Part shown: piece after piece, positions 52,952 to 60,771 of the stretch
Numbering within the stretch: position 1 is the first letter of the stretch
Layout: each line of letters opens with the position of its first letter
NCBI RefSeq assembly: GCF_003550065.1
Contig: NZ_QXDC01000006.1
Coordinates: forward strand, 1-64,000
From: Hephaestia caeni
Lineage (GTDB): Bacteria; Pseudomonadota; Alphaproteobacteria; Sphingomonadales; Sphingomonadaceae
Length of the DNA: 64,000 bases
Reading direction: 5' to 3'
Program-made: the position numbers and the translations under genes
Notes under the pieces: generated by a model
What the model was told of the DNA's origin: nothing
Databases searched by the model: none
What the model saw: the letters and a program-made list of their open reading frames with translations, nothing else

Positions 52952-53392
52952 CTACAACACGAATGCTGAATCGCTGCTGCGTTCGCTTTGGAGCGTGTAA
53001 TATGCGTATGCGATCTGCTTTTGGCGTTCATACGCTTTTCCGGACATCAACTGTTCCGTCATGGCCAATGTCAATGTAGTTAAAAACAGCCCGATGCCGA
53101 CGTAAAGAATGGGTGATTGCGCGAGCGAAGGAAAGCGAGAATCTGAACCAAAAATTAGGCCGGGGATCGCAAGTAGCGCCCCCGACGAAATTTGTGTGAT
53201 CGTGCTGATTAAGCCGTCTTCACGCGCCTGCCGAGCGACATCGTGCCCTGCGCAATCAGCTCGCATCCATTCGTAACATTTATCCGGATCAACATGGGCG
53301 AGAGGATGAGGGCCCCGCTCGGCTCGAGCGCGAGCCCGTTGGGTCCTGCCGGCTGGTAGCCGCTTCCATTCATCCGAGCGGTATGACGGCAT
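52952..53392 (-). CDS. Two-helix membrane protein of unknown function
   Basis: A 146-residue protein with a basic soluble N-terminal half (about 65 residues) and two hydrophobic segments, ISSGALLAIPGLIFG and ILYVGIGLFLTTLTLAM, then a short helical tail (YERQKQIAYAYYTLQSERSS). I do not recognise a family. The layout resembles small two-helix membrane proteins that accompany defence genes, and it sits upstream of the methyltransferase-restriction pair on the same strand, but no link is proven. Lower GC than neighbours. Confidence 0.6.
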   Translation of the reverse strand: MPSYRSDEWKRLPAGRTQRARARAERGPHPLAHVDPDKCYEWMRADCAGHDVARQAREDGLISTITQISSGALLAIPGLIFGSDSRFPSLAQSPILYVGIGLFLTTLTLAMTEQLMSGKAYERQKQIAYAYYTLQSERSSDSAFVL

Positions 53393-53509
53393 CGTAAAGG
53401 TCCCAGCTTACCTCATTTTCATTAAGCGCCATGCAACGAATGTCGCGCCGTAGCCCGTTCGCGCCGAGCCCGGTTCGACATCGGTTAAATATACCCCTCG
53501 CCTAATACC

Positions 53510-54568
53510 TCACTCCGCCGCGATCCCCGCCTTGTCGAACATATCGCCCTCGCCGGCGTCGCCGTCTTCGTTCGCGGCCGGGCCCAGCTTCGCCTTCTGG
53601 CGCTTGTCGAAGCTGTCCCACACCTCGTTCCAGTTCCCCCGTGTCGCGGCCTTGGAATATTCGGTCGCGCGCTGTTCGAAGAAGTTGGCGTGCTCGACGC
53701 CGTTCAGGAGCGGGGCGAGCCAGGGGAGGGGGTGTTCGTCGATCATGTAGATCGGCTTGAAGCCGAGCTGGCCCAGCCGCCAGTCGGCGATGTAGCGGAT
53801 GTACTTCTTGATCTCCTTGGGCGTCATCCCCGGCACCGGCCCCATTTCAAAGGCGAGATCGATGAAGGCGTCCTCCAGCCGCACGGTCGTCTGGCACTGG
53901 TCGAGGATGTCGTCCTTGACCGATTTGGTGAGGCAATCGCGCTCCTTGGCGAAGGCGTGGAACAGGCGGATGATGCCTTCGCAGTGCAGGCTCTCGTCGC
54001 GCACGCTCCAACTGATGATCTGGCCCATGCCCTTCATCTTGTTGAAGCGCGGGAAGTTCATCAGCATCGCGAAGCTGGCGAAGAGCTGCAGCCCCTCGGT
54101 GAAGCCGCCGAACATCGCCAGCGTCTTGGCGATATCCTCGTCGGTGTCGACGCCGAAGCGCTGGAGGTAATCGTGCTTGTCCTTCATCTCGGCATAATCG
54201 AGGAAGGCGCCATATTCGCTCTCGGGCATGCCGATCGTGTCGAGCAGGTGGCTGTAGGCGGCGATGTGGACCGTCTCCATGTTGGAGAAAGCGGCGAGCA
54301 TCATCTTGATCTCGGTCGGCTTGAACACGCGGCCGTATTTGTCGTGGTAGCAATCCTGCACCTCGATATCGGCCTGGGTGAAGAAGCGGAAAATCTGCGT
54401 CAGCAGGTTGCGCTCGTGATCGGTGAGCTTCTGCGCCCAGTCGCGGCAATCCTCGCCCAAGGGCACTTCCTCGGGCATCCAGTGGATCTGCTGCTGGCGC
54501 TTCCAGAAATCATAGGCCCAGGGATATTCGAAGGGCTTGTACTGCTTGCGGGCTTCGGTGAGGGACAT
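53510..54568 (-). CDS. nrdB: Ribonucleotide reductase class Ia, beta subunit
   Basis: A 352-residue ferritin-like radical subunit. Metal-ligand helices are visible in LTQIFRFFTQADIEVQDCYH, MMLAAFSNMETVHIAAYSHL, FGGFTEGLQLFASFAMLMNF and ISWSVRDESLHCEGIIRLFH, and the C-terminus is acidic with the tail that docks to NrdA. I start at ATG 54568 (AGGAG at 8 bases). It makes the tyrosyl radical for deoxyribonucleotide synthesis. It is separated from nrdA by 1.6 kb carrying small genes and a DUF559 nuclease, an unusual gap. Confidence 0.95.
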   Translation of the reverse strand: MSLTEARKQYKPFEYPWAYDFWKRQQQIHWMPEEVPLGEDCRDWAQKLTDHERNLLTQIFRFFTQADIEVQDCYHDKYGRVFKPTEIKMMLAAFSNMETVHIAAYSHLLDTIGMPESEYGAFLDYAEMKDKHDYLQRFGVDTDEDIAKTLAMFGGFTEGLQLFASFAMLMNFPRFNKMKGMGQIISWSVRDESLHCEGIIRLFHAFAKERDCLTKSVKDDILDQCQTTVRLEDAFIDLAFEMGPVPGMTPKEIKKYIRYIADWRLGQLGFKPIYMIDEHPLPWLAPLLNGVEHANFFEQRATEYSKAATRGNWNEVWDSFDKRQKAKLGPAANEDGDAGEGDMFDKAGIAAE

Positions 54569-54641
54569 GGAGCTTACTCCTGGCAAGATGAAACGGAGGA
54601 AAAGGCGGGGCCATACGGCGGGAAGCGCGGGGCGGGCATCG

Positions 54642-54851
54642 TCACCCGGCGCCGTCCCAGGACAGCAATGCGACGCAGAAGATGCCGAGGATGAGCGCCA
54701 GCGCCGCCAGCATCGTGCCGACGAGGCGGCGCGCGTAGACGCCCTGTTCGGTCACCACCGGGCGCGTCGTCACGTAGATCGCGGCGATCGCGGCCGCCGC
54801 GGCGGTCATCCCCATCAGGACGGGCGGGGCGAGGAAGAAGGCCGCGGCCAT
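54642..54851 (-). CDS. Small two-helix membrane protein
   Basis: A 69-residue protein with two membrane segments (LAPPVLMGMTAAAAAIAAIY and LVGTMLAALALILGIFCVAL) joined by a short polar loop. Its ATG overlaps the stop of the upstream membrane gene by one base (TGATG), so the two are coupled. No family recognised; probably conserved only in near relatives. It lies directly upstream of nrdB on the same strand. Confidence 0.6.
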   Translation of the reverse strand: MAAAFFLAPPVLMGMTAAAAAIAAIYVTTRPVVTEQGVYARRLVGTMLAALALILGIFCVALLSWDGAG

Positions 54852-55219
54852 CAGGATCGCCTCGTGCGGATATAGACCGTCTTGCCGCCCTTGCGCGCGC
54901 CGACGCCGAGGAACACGATGCCGACGAAATAGCCGAAATCGTACCAGCCGCCGTTATTGGGCACCGCGTAGATCGCAACATCGGGCATGAACAGGCTCAG
55001 CACCCAGGCGACGGGGAAGATGAAGCCGTGCCAGAGCCCCAGCAGGAAGCCGGGCGTGTCGGCGCCGTGCTCGACCGCGCTCGATACCTGCCGCGCGCAG
55101 GCGGCGAGCGCGGCGAGGGGGGCAAGCGTGAGGAACGTGCGCAGGCGCGGCGCCGGCCTGCGGGTGAGCTTCGCTGCGGCGCGCCGTGCGATCGCGGCGA
55201 TGGTGACGGGATCGGTCAT
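54851..55219 (-). CDS. Membrane protein of unknown function
   Basis: A 122-residue protein with a basic N-terminus and three hydrophobic segments (FLTLAPLAALAACA, GLWHGFIFPVAWVLSLFMPD and WYDFGYFVGIVFLGVGAR). The motif around WHGFIFPVAW and NNGGWYDFGYFVGI recurs in small bacterial membrane proteins without a known role. I choose ATG 55219, with GGAGG nine bases upstream. It is co-transcribed with the 69-residue protein and probably with nrdB. Confidence 0.65.
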   Translation of the reverse strand: MTDPVTIAAIARRAAAKLTRRPAPRLRTFLTLAPLAALAACARQVSSAVEHGADTPGFLLGLWHGFIFPVAWVLSLFMPDVAIYAVPNNGGWYDFGYFVGIVFLGVGARKGGKTVYIRTRRS

Positions 55220-55303
55220 GCGGGGCATCCTCCAGCCGGTGGGCGATGCATCCAATCGCGGCGCGGCTCGTTTGATCCCCGAACGCAGATGAGGAGGATC
55301 ACG

Positions 55304-55555
55304 ATGGTCGATACCAGCAGCATCAAGGAGCATATGAACGTGATCGGCGCGGATGGCGTCCATGTCGGCACGGTCGACCACCTCGACGGCGACCGGATCA
55401 AGCTGACCAAGGCCGACAGCCCGCAGGGGCCGGACGGCGAGGGCGCGAAGCATCATTACATCCCGGTCGGCCTCGTCGCTGATATCGAGGGCGACGCGGT
55501 GCGCCTGTCCGCCACCGCGCAGAACGCGCAGGACATGTTCGAAGAAGCGGAGTGA
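55304..55555 (+). CDS. DUF2171 (PRC-barrel-like) protein
   Basis: An 83-residue soluble protein: MVDTSSIKEHMNVIGADGVH, then VGTVDHLDGDRIKLTKADSP and HHYIPVGLVADIEGDAVRLS. This is the DUF2171 pattern, a small beta-barrel related to the PRC barrel; members are abundant, often stress-induced proteins of unknown role. GAGGAGG precedes the ATG. It is the only plus-strand gene between nrdA and nrdB. Confidence 0.85.
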   Translation: MVDTSSIKEHMNVIGADGVHVGTVDHLDGDRIKLTKADSPQGPDGEGAKHHYIPVGLVADIEGDAVRLSATAQNAQDMFEEAE

Positions 55556-55557
55556 GA

Positions 55558-56043
55558 TCATAATTCCTCTCCCTGTGGGAGAGGAAGGGGCCCAGCCGCA
55601 GGCTGGGAAGGTGAGGGTGAGTTGCTCGTCAGCTCGCCCTTTTCCTTGTCACCCTCACCCTTCCGCGGCTTCGCCGCTCCCTCCCTCTCCCAAAGGGAGA
55701 GGGAACGCCGAATCGCCTCGATCACGCCGTCGGTGTTTTCCAACACCTCGTTGTTCCAGAAGCGCAGGACGCGATAGCCTTCGCGTTCGATGAAGCGCGT
55801 GCGGGCGGTGTCGTAGGTGTCGGCTTCGGCATGCTGGCCACCATCGACTTCGATGACGAGCCTGGCGGAGAAGCACAGGAAATCGGCGACGTAACGGCCG
55901 AACGGCACCTGGAAACGCCATTTCAGGTACGGGAAGGCTTGCTTGAGCGCACAGCGGAGGTGCTTTTCGGCGTCGGTTGCGTTGCGGCGGAGATCGCGGG
56001 CTTTTGCTACCGCGCCTGTCGGGGTGTTTTCGTAGAGACGCAT
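55558..56043 (-). CDS. DUF559 endonuclease-like protein with a repeat-encoded tail
   Basis: A 161-residue protein. Residues 1-115 are the DUF559/Vsr-like PD-(D/E)xK fold: ARDLRRNATDAEKHLRCALK, FRFQVPFGR-type strand (WRFQVPFGRYVADFLCFSAR) and LVIEVDGGQH, ending RVLRFWNNEVLENTDGVIEA. The last 45 or so residues (REGAAKPRKGEGDKEKGELT and on) are low-complexity and are encoded by the palindromic repeats at 55564-55704, so the native stop has probably been lost to repeat sequence. The upstream side is bounded by another repeat pair. Family function is unproven; the fold suggests DNA cleavage. Confidence 0.82.
   Translation of the reverse strand: MRLYENTPTGAVAKARDLRRNATDAEKHLRCALKQAFPYLKWRFQVPFGRYVADFLCFSARLVIEVDGGQHAEADTYDTARTRFIEREGYRVLRFWNNEVLENTDGVIEAIRRSLSLWEREGAAKPRKGEGDKEKGELTSNSPSPSQPAAGPLPLPQGEEL
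55564..55704. repeat. REP doublet overlapping the 3' end of the DUF559 gene (family E)
   Basis: Two inverted copies face each other: the left runs TTCCTCTCCCTGTGGGAGAG through AAGGTGAGGGTGA, and the right runs TCACCCTCACCCTTCC through CTCTCCCAAAGGGAGAGGGA. Each half has its own hairpins. The pair is REPIN-like. Confidence 0.88.
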
Positions 56044-56046
56044 ATC

Positions 56047-56142
56047 GCCCTCACCCTTCCCACGCCGCTGCGCGGCGCGGGCCCCTTCCCTCTCCCAGCG
56101 GGAGAGGGAGGGAGCGGCAACGCCGCGGAAGGGTGAGGGCGA
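56047..56142. repeat. REP doublet upstream of the DUF559 gene (family E)
   Basis: GCCCTCACCCTTCCCACGCC at the left and GCCGCGGAAGGGTGAGGGC at the right are inverted copies, with CTCTCCC-AGC-GGGAGAG at the centre. With the doublet at 55564 it brackets the nuclease gene. It ends 14 bp before the nrdA stop. Confidence 0.88.
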
Positions 56143-56156
56143 AAGGCGTCGTCACC

Positions 56157-58076
56157 TCACTGGCACGCCAGGCATTCGTCGTAATCGGTCGATTCCAGCT
56201 CGAACTTGGCCAGATCGGGCGTGTTGTCGGCTTCCACGCCGCCGGCGAAGCCTGCGCGCTGGACCGATTTCGAGCGCAGATAATAAAGCGACTTGATGCC
56301 CAGTTCCCACGCGCGGAAGTGGAGCATCAGCAGATCCCATTTCTCGACGTCGGCCGGGATGAACAGGTTGAGGCTCTGCGCCTGATCGATGAACGGCGCG
56401 CGATCGCCGGCGAGTTCGAGCAGCCAGCGCTGATCGATCTCGAAGCTGGTCTTGTAGCAATCCTTTTCTTCCTGGCTCAGGAAATCGAGGTGCTGGACCG
56501 AGCCGCCGCGCTCGAGGATCGTGTTCCACACCGCTTCGCTGTTCTTGGCCTTGTCGATCAGCAGCTTTTCCAGATACGGATTCTTGATCGACCACGATCC
56601 CGACAGCGTCTTGTGCGTGTAGATATTGGCCGGGATCGGCTCGATGCACGCGCTGGTGCCGCCGCAGATGATGCTGATCGACGCGGTCGGCGCGATCGCC
56701 ATCTTGCACGAAAAACGCTCCATCACGCCCTGATCGGCGGCGTCGGGGCAGGGGCCGCGCTCGTGCGCGAGCATCATCGAGGCTTCGTTGACCTGCGCGT
56801 TGATGTGCTTGAAGATCTTGAGGTTCCAGCTCTTCGCCATCGCGCCCTCGAACGGCAGCCCGCGCGCCTGGAGGAACGAGTGGAACCCCATCACGCCGAG
56901 CCCCACCGAACGCTCACGCGCGGCCGAATAAGCGGCACGCGCCATGCCGGGCTCGGCGCGGTCGATATAATCCTGGAGCACGTTGTCGAGGAAGCGCATC
57001 ACATCCTCGATGAAGCCCTTCTCGTCCTTCCACTGATCCCAGGTCTCGAGGTTCAGGGACGAGAGGCAGCACACCGCGGTGCGATCGTTGCCGAGGTGAT
57101 CCTTGCCGGTGGGCAGCGTGATCTCGCTGCACAGGTTCGAGGTCGAGACCTTGAGCCCCACATCGCGGTGATGCTTGGGCATGTTGTCGTTCACGTGATC
57201 GGCGAACACGATATAGGGCTCGCCGGTCGCCAGCCGCGTCTCGACCAGTTTCTGGAACAGCGCGCGCGCATCGACCGAGCCGCGCGTCGACCCGTCCTTG
57301 GGGCTCTTCAATTCCCACTCGGCGCCGTCGCGCACCGCTTCCATGAAGGCGTTGGGGATGAGCACGCCGTGATGCAGGTTCAATGCCTTGCGATTGAAAT
57401 CGCCCGAGGGTTTGCGGATTTCGAGGAATTCCTCGATCTCGGGGTGCGAGATATCGAGATAGCAGGCCGCCGAACCGCGGCGCAGCGAGCCCTGTGAGAT
57501 CGCGAGCGTCAGGCTGTCCATCACGCGCACGAACGGAATGATGCCGCTGGTCTTGCCGTTGAGCCCCACCGGCTCACCGATGCCGCGCACATTGCCCCAA
57601 TAGGTGCCGATGCCGCCGCCGCGCGAGGCGAGCCAGACGTTCTCGTTCCAGGTATCGACGATACCTTCGAGGCTGTCGGGCACCGAATTGAGATAGCAGG
57701 AGATCGGCAGGCCGCGCCCGGTGCCGCCGTTCGAGAGCACCGGCGTCGCGGGCATGAACCACAGGTTGGAGATATAATCATAGAGCCGCTGCGCGTGGGC
57801 GGCATCGTCGGCATAGGCGCTGGCGACGCGCACGAACAGATCCTGGAAGCTCTCGCCCGGCAGCAGATAGCGGTCGCGCAGCGTCTCCTTGCCGAATTCG
57901 GTCAACAGCGCGTCGCGGCCATGATCGACCTCGACCGGATAGGGCAGGGGGCGGGCGCCGTGGTCCGCGGACGTATCGGCGAGCGCCTCACCGACGGCGG
58001 CCGCGGCACCCGCGGCGGCGGCTTCGATCGCATCGGTGGCCATGCTTTCCTCGCGTTCCTGGTCCCTGAAATCCAT
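56157..58076 (-). CDS. nrdA: Ribonucleotide reductase class Ia, alpha subunit (no ATP-cone)
   Basis: A 639-residue catalytic subunit. Active-site and fold markers: MPATPVLSNGGTGRGLPISC (active-site cysteine), SRGGGIGTYWGNVRG, STSNLCSEITLPTGKDHLGN (with the Asn-Leu-Cys-x-Glu radical site), and the C-terminal redox cysteines in YDECLACQ. It is about 120 residues shorter than E. coli NrdA because the N-terminal ATP-cone is absent, and NrdB lacks one too, so overall dATP inhibition through a cone is not expected. I start at ATG 58076 (GGAG at 8 bases); ATG 58043 is an alternative. Confidence 0.95.
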   Translation of the reverse strand: MDFRDQEREESMATDAIEAAAAGAAAAVGEALADTSADHGARPLPYPVEVDHGRDALLTEFGKETLRDRYLLPGESFQDLFVRVASAYADDAAHAQRLYDYISNLWFMPATPVLSNGGTGRGLPISCYLNSVPDSLEGIVDTWNENVWLASRGGGIGTYWGNVRGIGEPVGLNGKTSGIIPFVRVMDSLTLAISQGSLRRGSAACYLDISHPEIEEFLEIRKPSGDFNRKALNLHHGVLIPNAFMEAVRDGAEWELKSPKDGSTRGSVDARALFQKLVETRLATGEPYIVFADHVNDNMPKHHRDVGLKVSTSNLCSEITLPTGKDHLGNDRTAVCCLSSLNLETWDQWKDEKGFIEDVMRFLDNVLQDYIDRAEPGMARAAYSAARERSVGLGVMGFHSFLQARGLPFEGAMAKSWNLKIFKHINAQVNEASMMLAHERGPCPDAADQGVMERFSCKMAIAPTASISIICGGTSACIEPIPANIYTHKTLSGSWSIKNPYLEKLLIDKAKNSEAVWNTILERGGSVQHLDFLSQEEKDCYKTSFEIDQRWLLELAGDRAPFIDQAQSLNLFIPADVEKWDLLMLHFRAWELGIKSLYYLRSKSVQRAGFAGGVEADNTPDLAKFELESTDYDECLACQ

Positions 58077-58276
58077 CGCTACGGCTCCCGTTGTTCGTAC
58101 CGGCACGTCCCGGCCTGCATCGAATCGGGGGCGAACCCCCATGCTACACCAGGGGCGGCCCGATCAGGAGAACAAAATGTGACCCCGCGCCCTTCGATGG
58201 GCGCGAATCGAGGCCCGCCGTGGCCGCGGCCACGGACGCTGTCCTACCAGTTATTGGGTCTGCCCCTCAACTCGAC

Positions 58277-58290
58277 CACAAGAGATTGTG
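58277..58290. promoter_or_regulatory. NrdR-box-like inverted repeat upstream of nrdA
   Basis: CACAAGAGATTGTG is a CACAA-N4-TTGTG inverted repeat about 200 bp upstream of the nrdA start, similar in size and outer bases to NrdR boxes. The rest of the 58077-58447 gap shows no gene. A second box at the usual helical distance was not found, so the call is weak. Confidence 0.35.
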
Positions 58291-58532
58291 ATAAACGCGA
58301 GTCCGGCGCAAGTGACGAAGCGCAAATTAGGCGAACCATTCGTCGCTCACCAGACTCGCTTCGTCGACCGATCGCATTGCGGCGGCGCAGCGACGCGCGG
58401 GGGCAGGCGGGCTTCAGGGAATGCAAGGGAACGAACACCGAACAGAAAATATTTTGGCGTTTATCCCCTTCGCATACGGAATTGACGTTGGTGGCGAAAT
58501 TATCATAGCGTCCTGCCCAACTGGGGGCGTCT

Positions 58533-59402
58533 ATGAATCGTATATTCGAGCATTTCCATCTATCGCTGATCGAGGGTCAGCAAGACCTATTCAAAGCGCC
58601 GTTATCGCGCGAACAGTGGCTCAGAGAAGCGTTCGGCGAGACATTCTCATTCCATCATTACGGCAAGCAATTCCATTGGGTTCCTCGCGGCGATTCCGGC
58701 AACCCGATCGTCGGCACTGTCGAACGAAAAAAGACCCGCACCCAACACAAGGGGCCAGAAGAAGGTGCGGCAGAATTTGAGGGTGAGGAGTGGCAAGGAT
58801 CGATTGTAATTATCGATCCCCAGCATCGGCCAGATGGGCAAAAGCTCGCTTTTGAGCGCGACCCCAACGTTGGCGCGGCTGCGGCTGTGCTGGACTCTCT
58901 CGTGGCGCACCTGAACTCACAGCGCAATCAATACACGATACATGTCAAATCGCTGTTCGACGCGGACACATTTCGGACCTTCGCCAGCAGGCATGGGCAA
59001 ATTGTTCGATACGTGACCTTCGACTTTGTTGTGCCGAACATGTTTTTTGGCACGTCCACGAGCATCGACGCGGGCTTGCGCCGGATTGGCGAGGATACCA
59101 AGGCGCAGGGCGTCAAGGTCACGCTGGAAAGCGCAACCGGCGTCGATACCGCATCAGAAAATGTCGAGTCCGCTTTGCAATATGCTGAGGCCGGAAACGC
59201 GAGCGTGACTGCGAGGGCGATGAATGGCGACAAATACAGTTCGACGAGCCGGAGAAAAACCGTTAAGATGCACAGCATCTTAAATTTCGCAAAAGACAGC
59301 AAGGAGCATGTCAAACAGTGGCTCAACCAGGCGCTAGGTCGTGAAGCAGACGATAGCGTGGGTGACGCTGATAGCGCTGGCGACGGTCCTGATCGGGGCT
59401 AG
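58533..59402 (+). CDS. Passenger protein 1 of the IS1595 element, unknown function
   Basis: A 289-residue soluble protein without signal peptide or membrane segment. It starts MNRIFEHFHLSLIEGQQDLF, has a tryptophan/histidine-rich part (FSFHHYGKQFHWVPRGDSG), a central alpha/beta-looking domain (GSIVIIDPQHRPDGQKLAFE, YVTFDFVVPNMFFGTSTSID) and a Ser/Thr/Lys-rich region before a charged tail. I do not recognise the family. It is the first gene of the cassette and overlaps the membrane-protein gene by 62 bp, which implies they work together. Defence, regulation of the element, or an unrelated cargo role are all possible. Confidence 0.72.
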   Translation: MNRIFEHFHLSLIEGQQDLFKAPLSREQWLREAFGETFSFHHYGKQFHWVPRGDSGNPIVGTVERKKTRTQHKGPEEGAAEFEGEEWQGSIVIIDPQHRPDGQKLAFERDPNVGAAAAVLDSLVAHLNSQRNQYTIHVKSLFDADTFRTFASRHGQIVRYVTFDFVVPNMFFGTSTSIDAGLRRIGEDTKAQGVKVTLESATGVDTASENVESALQYAEAGNASVTARAMNGDKYSSTSRRKTVKMHSILNFAKDSKEHVKQWLNQALGREADDSVGDADSAGDGPDRG

Positions 59403-59793
59403 CATCTGCCAGCCCTATTATCTCACCGACGACGGCAACTCCTTCTTCAAAGGCTTTGTCACATGGGAGCTTCTGTCGTTTCTTGGCGTGGTCGTAACGA
59501 TCACGCTGGCCTCGGCTGCCAACCTTCACCTCGAGCTGAACAAGCTGGAAGAAAAAACCGACGAACGATTCCCCGAAGCTCGCAATTCCATCCGTCTTTC
59601 GGCCTATTCTCTCTTGATGTTGTTCTTGGCTGCGTTCGTTCTGGTCGTGGTGAAACCGACCATCGACGGCGCCCATTGGAACGCCGTATTGAACTCGGTC
59701 GCGGTCCTGATCGTTCTGTTCAATCTCGCTATATTAGCAGACCTCACGATGGCGGTATTCCGCATCCCGCCCCTCAAGGACAAGGCAAAGTGA
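59341..59793 (+). CDS. Passenger protein 2 of the IS1595 element, four-helix membrane protein
   Basis: A 150-residue integral membrane protein with four hydrophobic segments (IAWVTLIALATVLIGASI, LLSFLGVVVTITLASAA, YSLLMLFLAAFVLVVV and LNSVAVLIVLFNLAILADL) and a charged loop after the second (LELNKLEEKTDERFPEARNS). The GTG start at 59341 lies inside the preceding gene, and its stop overlaps the next gene by four bases (GTGA). Small membrane partners of a soluble protein in a mobile cassette are reminiscent of toxin or defence effectors, but no known family was recognised. Confidence 0.72.
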   Translation: MKQTIAWVTLIALATVLIGASICQPYYLTDDGNSFFKGFVTWELLSFLGVVVTITLASAANLHLELNKLEEKTDERFPEARNSIRLSAYSLLMLFLAAFVLVVVKPTIDGAHWNAVLNSVAVLIVLFNLAILADLTMAVFRIPPLKDKAK

Positions 59794-59963
59794 CAGATCT
59801 CCGTAAAGCCCGCGATGAAGGCAAAGTGGCCGAGTTTGCCGCGCGACGGGACGCCCATGCGCTCCCCGGCGACGAAGCCACATTCAATCGCACTTTGGCG
59901 TCAATGGCCGGAAAGTCGAAACCAAAGCCGGAAACATCGAAGCCGGATCGTTCCGGCGATTGA
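59790..59963 (+). CDS. Passenger protein 3 of the IS1595 element, small basic protein
   Basis: A 57-residue protein, MTDLRKARDEGKVAEFAARR through MAGKSKPKPETSKPDRSGD, highly charged, predicted helical in the first half and disordered at the end. The GTG start overlaps the preceding stop (GTGA), a strong sign of translational coupling. Its 3' part overlaps the end of the convergent transposase gene by 80 bp, so cassette and transposase are physically interlocked. Function unknown. Confidence 0.62.
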   Translation: MTDLRKARDEGKVAEFAARRDAHALPGDEATFNRTLASMAGKSKPKPETSKPDRSGD

Positions 59964-60771
59964 AGCGGAACTCGAATTCCTTGGCATAGGTGCCGAGGTA
60001 TTTCGGGCTGACGCTGATATGCGTGCCCGCGATCGACGCTTTCAGGTGCCGCCAAAACCCTTCGATCGCATTGACCGTCGTTCCCGTAGCGCTGACATAT
60101 TCCTCGCGAGCGTGGTTCACCGTCTTGTGCCAATAACCCATCGTTCCGAGGCCGCCGTAAGCGACCAGCTCGTCGGTGTGGATTTCGGTATGCGGAAGCA
60201 CATTGGCGCGAACGACCGGCAACAACGTCCCGCTCCGGCGGTTCGGCACGACCTCGACCACAATATTGCCGCCACGCTCCAACATGCCAAACACGACCGC
60301 TTTGCCCTTGCCGCCCTGCCCGCCCTTCATTTCGCCGCCAACAAACATCTCGTCAGCCTCGACTCGCTTCGTGAAGCCGCCGATCGGCTTGTCGCCGTCC
60401 ACATCGGCCATGTGTTCGCGGATCAGCTTCGCCATGCGCCACGCGGTTTTGTAGGTAACGCCTAGCTGGCGCTCCAATTCCTTGCCGGAGACGCCGTGGC
60501 GCGTCGTCGTGAACAGATGGATGGCGTAGAACCAGAGTTGCAACGGCGTCCGCGTTTGCTCGAAAGGCGTCCCGACTGTGGGATGCAGATGATGGCCGCA
60601 CCACTGGCAGGAATAAGCCCGCTCGGCCTTGATTCGATACCAGTTCGATGGGCGCTCGCATGACGGGCAGGTGAAGCCCTGTCCGAATCGCACGCCGAAC
60701 AGGTGATTGAGGCAAGTTTCATCGTCAGGAAACTGGCGGAAAAACTGCGTCGTGGTCATTTGCTTCGTCAT
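59884..60771 (-). CDS. IS1595-family transposase
   Basis: A 295-residue transposase. The N-terminal zinc ribbon is FTCPSCERPSNWYRI and RAYSCQWCGHHLHP (two CxxC pairs), followed by a helix-turn-helix-like part (GVSGKELERQLGVTYKTAWR) and the ISXO2-like catalytic domain with the acidic residues in RVEADEMFVGGEMKG and IHTDELVAYGG and the third motif TTVNAIEGFWRHLKASIAGT. The frame is open for a further 1.8 kb upstream, antiparallel in frame to nothing, but ATG 60771 lies just inside the element end and gives the normal family length. Intact and probably active. Confidence 0.93.
   Translation of the reverse strand: MTKQMTTTQFFRQFPDDETCLNHLFGVRFGQGFTCPSCERPSNWYRIKAERAYSCQWCGHHLHPTVGTPFEQTRTPLQLWFYAIHLFTTTRHGVSGKELERQLGVTYKTAWRMAKLIREHMADVDGDKPIGGFTKRVEADEMFVGGEMKGGQGGKGKAVVFGMLERGGNIVVEVVPNRRSGTLLPVVRANVLPHTEIHTDELVAYGGLGTMGYWHKTVNHAREEYVSATGTTVNAIEGFWRHLKASIAGTHISVSPKYLGTYAKEFEFRFNRRNDPASMFPALVSTFRPLTPKCD

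Noticed and set aside
58143..58447. Short open frames in the nrdA upstream region.
   Set aside because: They lack ribosome-binding sites and any recognisable feature; the region is better explained as the nrdA promoter and leader.
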